NCBI GenBank assembly: GCA_022705365.1
Contig: JAKJEP010000252.1
Span: forward strand, 1-5,043
Source: Planctomycetota bacterium
Lineage (GTDB): Bacteria; Planctomycetota; Phycisphaerae; Sedimentisphaerales; SM23-30
Reading direction: 5' to 3'
DNA: 5,043 nucleotides
Both the position numbers and the translations under genes were made by a program. The notes under the pieces are model-generated. The model made no database searches. It was not told the origin of the DNA and worked only from the letters and a program-made list of their open reading frames with translations. Of the stretch, positions 3,639 through 5,043 are shown one piece after another. Every line of letters begins with the position of its first letter. Within the stretch, counting starts at the first letter, position 1.

Positions 3639-5043
3639 TTACGGCACATCCGTACAGGTCGGTTCCAGCGGATCATTACACTTCAGCCAATTCTGAGCCA
3701 GCAGGGCGAAATCTTCCAGATTGACATAGCAGTCGCGATTCAGGTCCGTCGGCATATGGGTTGTCAAATCCTCACAGCGAAGGGTTCCACGGATAATCTG
3801 GATAGATACGGATTTATTTTCACCTCCCCAACCATCACCAACCCCGTGGACAAAATCAATCGTGGTACCCACCGCAACCGGAATCCGCAGATCAAACGGC
3901 TCGTCCGAAGCGGTCTCTTGCCGTTCCCAGAGAACCTCGTTACCGTCTTTGACGATCCACAGGTCCCCTGGACCGCCGCTGCCGAACATGCCGGATACCG
4001 CCATGATGTCTTCGACAGGAGAAGTCCAGCGGATCTTACTATTTGAAAGCGCAGGTGAAGCTGGGTCACCGGGGTGTGAGCCGACTTCACACAATTCTAT
4101 TCCATAGTTGGGAAATGACAAAGCTCTCCATAAAACCGGCCCGTTTGCGGTATCGCCCCAGGCAGGATTGCCGCCATTCAGAGAACAAGTCGGGTAGAGA
4201 TGAAAATCAGCCAGATTTCCTTCCGCACCATACCCATAGGACCAGTCGTGGTGAGGATTTTCAGCATCCGTGGCGCTAATTCGGCTGGGACTGAAATCAA
4301 CGGCAAAATCCCAGACATAGCTCGGATTCTCCGGTTCATAGGGAGCCGGGTCGGTACAGGGCGAATCATCAACAGGAGTGACGGTGGTATTCATGCCGTA
4401 TTTTTCATATATATAGGCACGCACATCGTCAAAAGCGGCATTCGGATCCTCCAACGTGATATAATCCGGGTCGCTCAAATCGTAAACCAGGATTTCCGCG
4501 ATATCACCGCGATGTGCTCCAAACCAGCCATAGCCTTCCCATTCGATCCAATTGGCGCCAATATCGCTATAGTGAGGCGGCAAGGCGGGATCCGAAGAAT
4601 ACTGTATGAGAGCACTTCCAATTTCATACGAATAAGCCGTCTGGCCGTTATCCTGGTCTAATACGAATAATTGCTTCTCTATCGAATTAGCAAGCGTATA
4701 GATCGTTAAATAATTCTTCTCCGCTGCATAGGTACCGGCACTTAATTCGGTTGAGCCATAGTACCACCAGAAGGAACTTCCATTCCCGTTGGTACCCAGG
4801 GCATATCCGTATTGTGTGCCGAGTGTACCGACGGAATAGTTAGTGAAGAACCGTTCATTCACCGCCCCGGCATCATAATTGGCCACGATAAAAATATTGA
4901 AATTCGTCAACTGAGTGGCGGAAGTATCGGTCAGACGCAGAGCATCATTGCCGTCGAAACGAAGTACATCATGGGGCCCGTTGGGAAATGTGGCGGTCGC
5001 CAGTTGCGGGAAACCGTATACACGGTCAGCATGATTACTGTTG
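3639..5043 (-). CDS. Secreted multidomain protein: LamG-like region, beta-rich domain shared with neighbour, dockerin-like tail (N-terminus cut by window edge)
   Basis: The frame is open without a stop from 3639 to the window edge, giving 467 visible residues. The TTG at 4910 is an internal leucine, since sequence upstream of it (VLRFDGNDALRLTD) is already part of the fold. Visible residues 1 to about 220 look like a LamG/concanavalin-A-like jelly roll: FDGNDALRL near the start, NFNIFIVANY, and the closing GDIAEILVYD...AYIYEKYG. After a Cys/Pro linker, residues 243-419 hold a domain with WSYGYG, GNPAWG, GPVLWR, GSHPG, IRWTSP, SGM, LWIVK and TIDFVHGVGDGWGGEN, matching the protein at 2742-3434 in order and spacing. 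The tail (433-455) is one EF-hand-like dockerin repeat, DLNRDCYVNLEDFALLAQNW, with Ca-type ligands D, N and D. The likely role is extracellular polysaccharide binding or an envelope structure; no catalytic domain is visible. The signal peptide should lie beyond the window. Confidence 0.88.
   Translation of the reverse strand, partial: NSNHADRVYGFPQLATATFPNGPHDVLRFDGNDALRLTDTSATQLTNFNIFIVANYDAGAVNERFFTNYSVGTLGTQYGYALGTNGNGSSFWWYYGSTELSAGTYAAEKNYLTIYTLANSIEKQLFVLDQDNGQTAYSYEIGSALIQYSSDPALPPHYSDIGANWIEWEGYGWFGAHRGDIAEILVYDLSDPDYITLEDPNAAFDDVRAYIYEKYGMNTTVTPVDDSPCTDPAPYEPENPSYVWDFAVDFSPSRISATDAENPHHDWSYGYGAEGNLADFHLYPTCSLNGGNPAWGDTANGPVLWRALSFPNYGIELCEVGSHPGDPASPALSNSKIRWTSPVEDIMAVSGMFGSGGPGDLWIVKDGNEVLWERQETASDEPFDLRIPVAVGTTIDFVHGVGDGWGGENKSVSIQIIRGTLRCEDLTTHMPTDLNRDCYVNLEDFALLAQNWLKCNDPLEPTCTDVP
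3678..3746 (-). other. Dockerin-like EF-hand segment
   Basis: Single loop-helix unit with D-x-N-x-D-x-x-V-N-x-x-D spacing, followed by the amphipathic helix FALLAQNWL and then Cys-rich residues. Classical dockerins have two such units; only one is visible here. In planctomycetes these tails are common without recognisable cellulosomes, so the partner is unknown. Confidence 0.7.
3786..4316 (-). other. Shared beta-rich domain, copy A (in LamG/dockerin protein)
   Basis: Residues 243-419 of the visible protein. It carries the same motif series as copy B but keeps HPG where copy B has HTG, and it has additional cysteines (PTCSLNG and ELCEVG) that could form a disulfide after export. Confidence 0.8.

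Noticed and set aside
4200..4661. Plus-strand ORF with an Ile/Arg-rich product
   Set aside because: It is antisense to the LamG/dockerin gene and has no recognisable motif or Shine-Dalgarno sequence.
4908..4910. TTG as the start codon of the LamG/dockerin gene
   Set aside because: The frame stays open for 44 more codons to the window edge and these encode LamG-like sequence, so the real start lies outside the window.

Overview
The window most likely comes from a member of the Planctomycetota, probably class Phycisphaerae. This is inferred from protein style, not from a marker gene. A secreted protein carries a C-terminal PEP-CTERM anchor of the VPEPATMALL...LLRKRK type. Its neighbour ends in a dockerin-like EF-hand segment with the DLNRDCYVNLEDFALLAQNW flavour, which is common in that group. 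All five genes are on the minus strand, so the window reads from right to left in transcription order. Coding is nearly continuous and no gap exceeds about 200 bases.

Right half (positions 5043 to about 2660): two genes for secreted proteins. The first (3639-5043, N-terminus outside the window) has a LamG/concanavalin-A-like region, then a roughly 175-residue beta-rich domain, then a short dockerin-like tail. The second (2742-3434) is a small signal-peptide protein with a PEP-CTERM anchor, and its whole mature part is the same beta-rich domain. The two neighbours are therefore paralogous in this domain but carry different C-terminal tags. Hairpins follow each gene (3581-3615 and 2663-2691). 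In both, the mismatches become G-U pairs only in minus-strand RNA.

Left half (positions about 2680 to 1): a compact operon of three metabolic genes. It holds two classical short-chain dehydrogenases/reductases (SDRs; 1850-2632, NAD-type fingerprint, and 1024-1797, gluconate 5-dehydrogenase-like with an NADP-type fingerprint), then bioA (1-1003, C-terminus outside the window). BioA makes 7,8-diaminopelargonate in biotin synthesis. Gaps of 52 and 20 bases and a Shine-Dalgarno-like sequence before each gene support co-transcription. A good sigma70-type promoter (TTGAAT, 17 bases, TATATT) lies just before the first SDR gene and overlaps the terminator of the PEP-CTERM gene.

The points most worth a second look are the shared domain delivered with two different sorting tags, the pairing of two SDRs with bioA, the BioA variant that resembles the lysine-using Bacillus enzyme, and the promoter nested in a terminator. 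No RNA genes, mobile elements or CRISPR arrays were seen.
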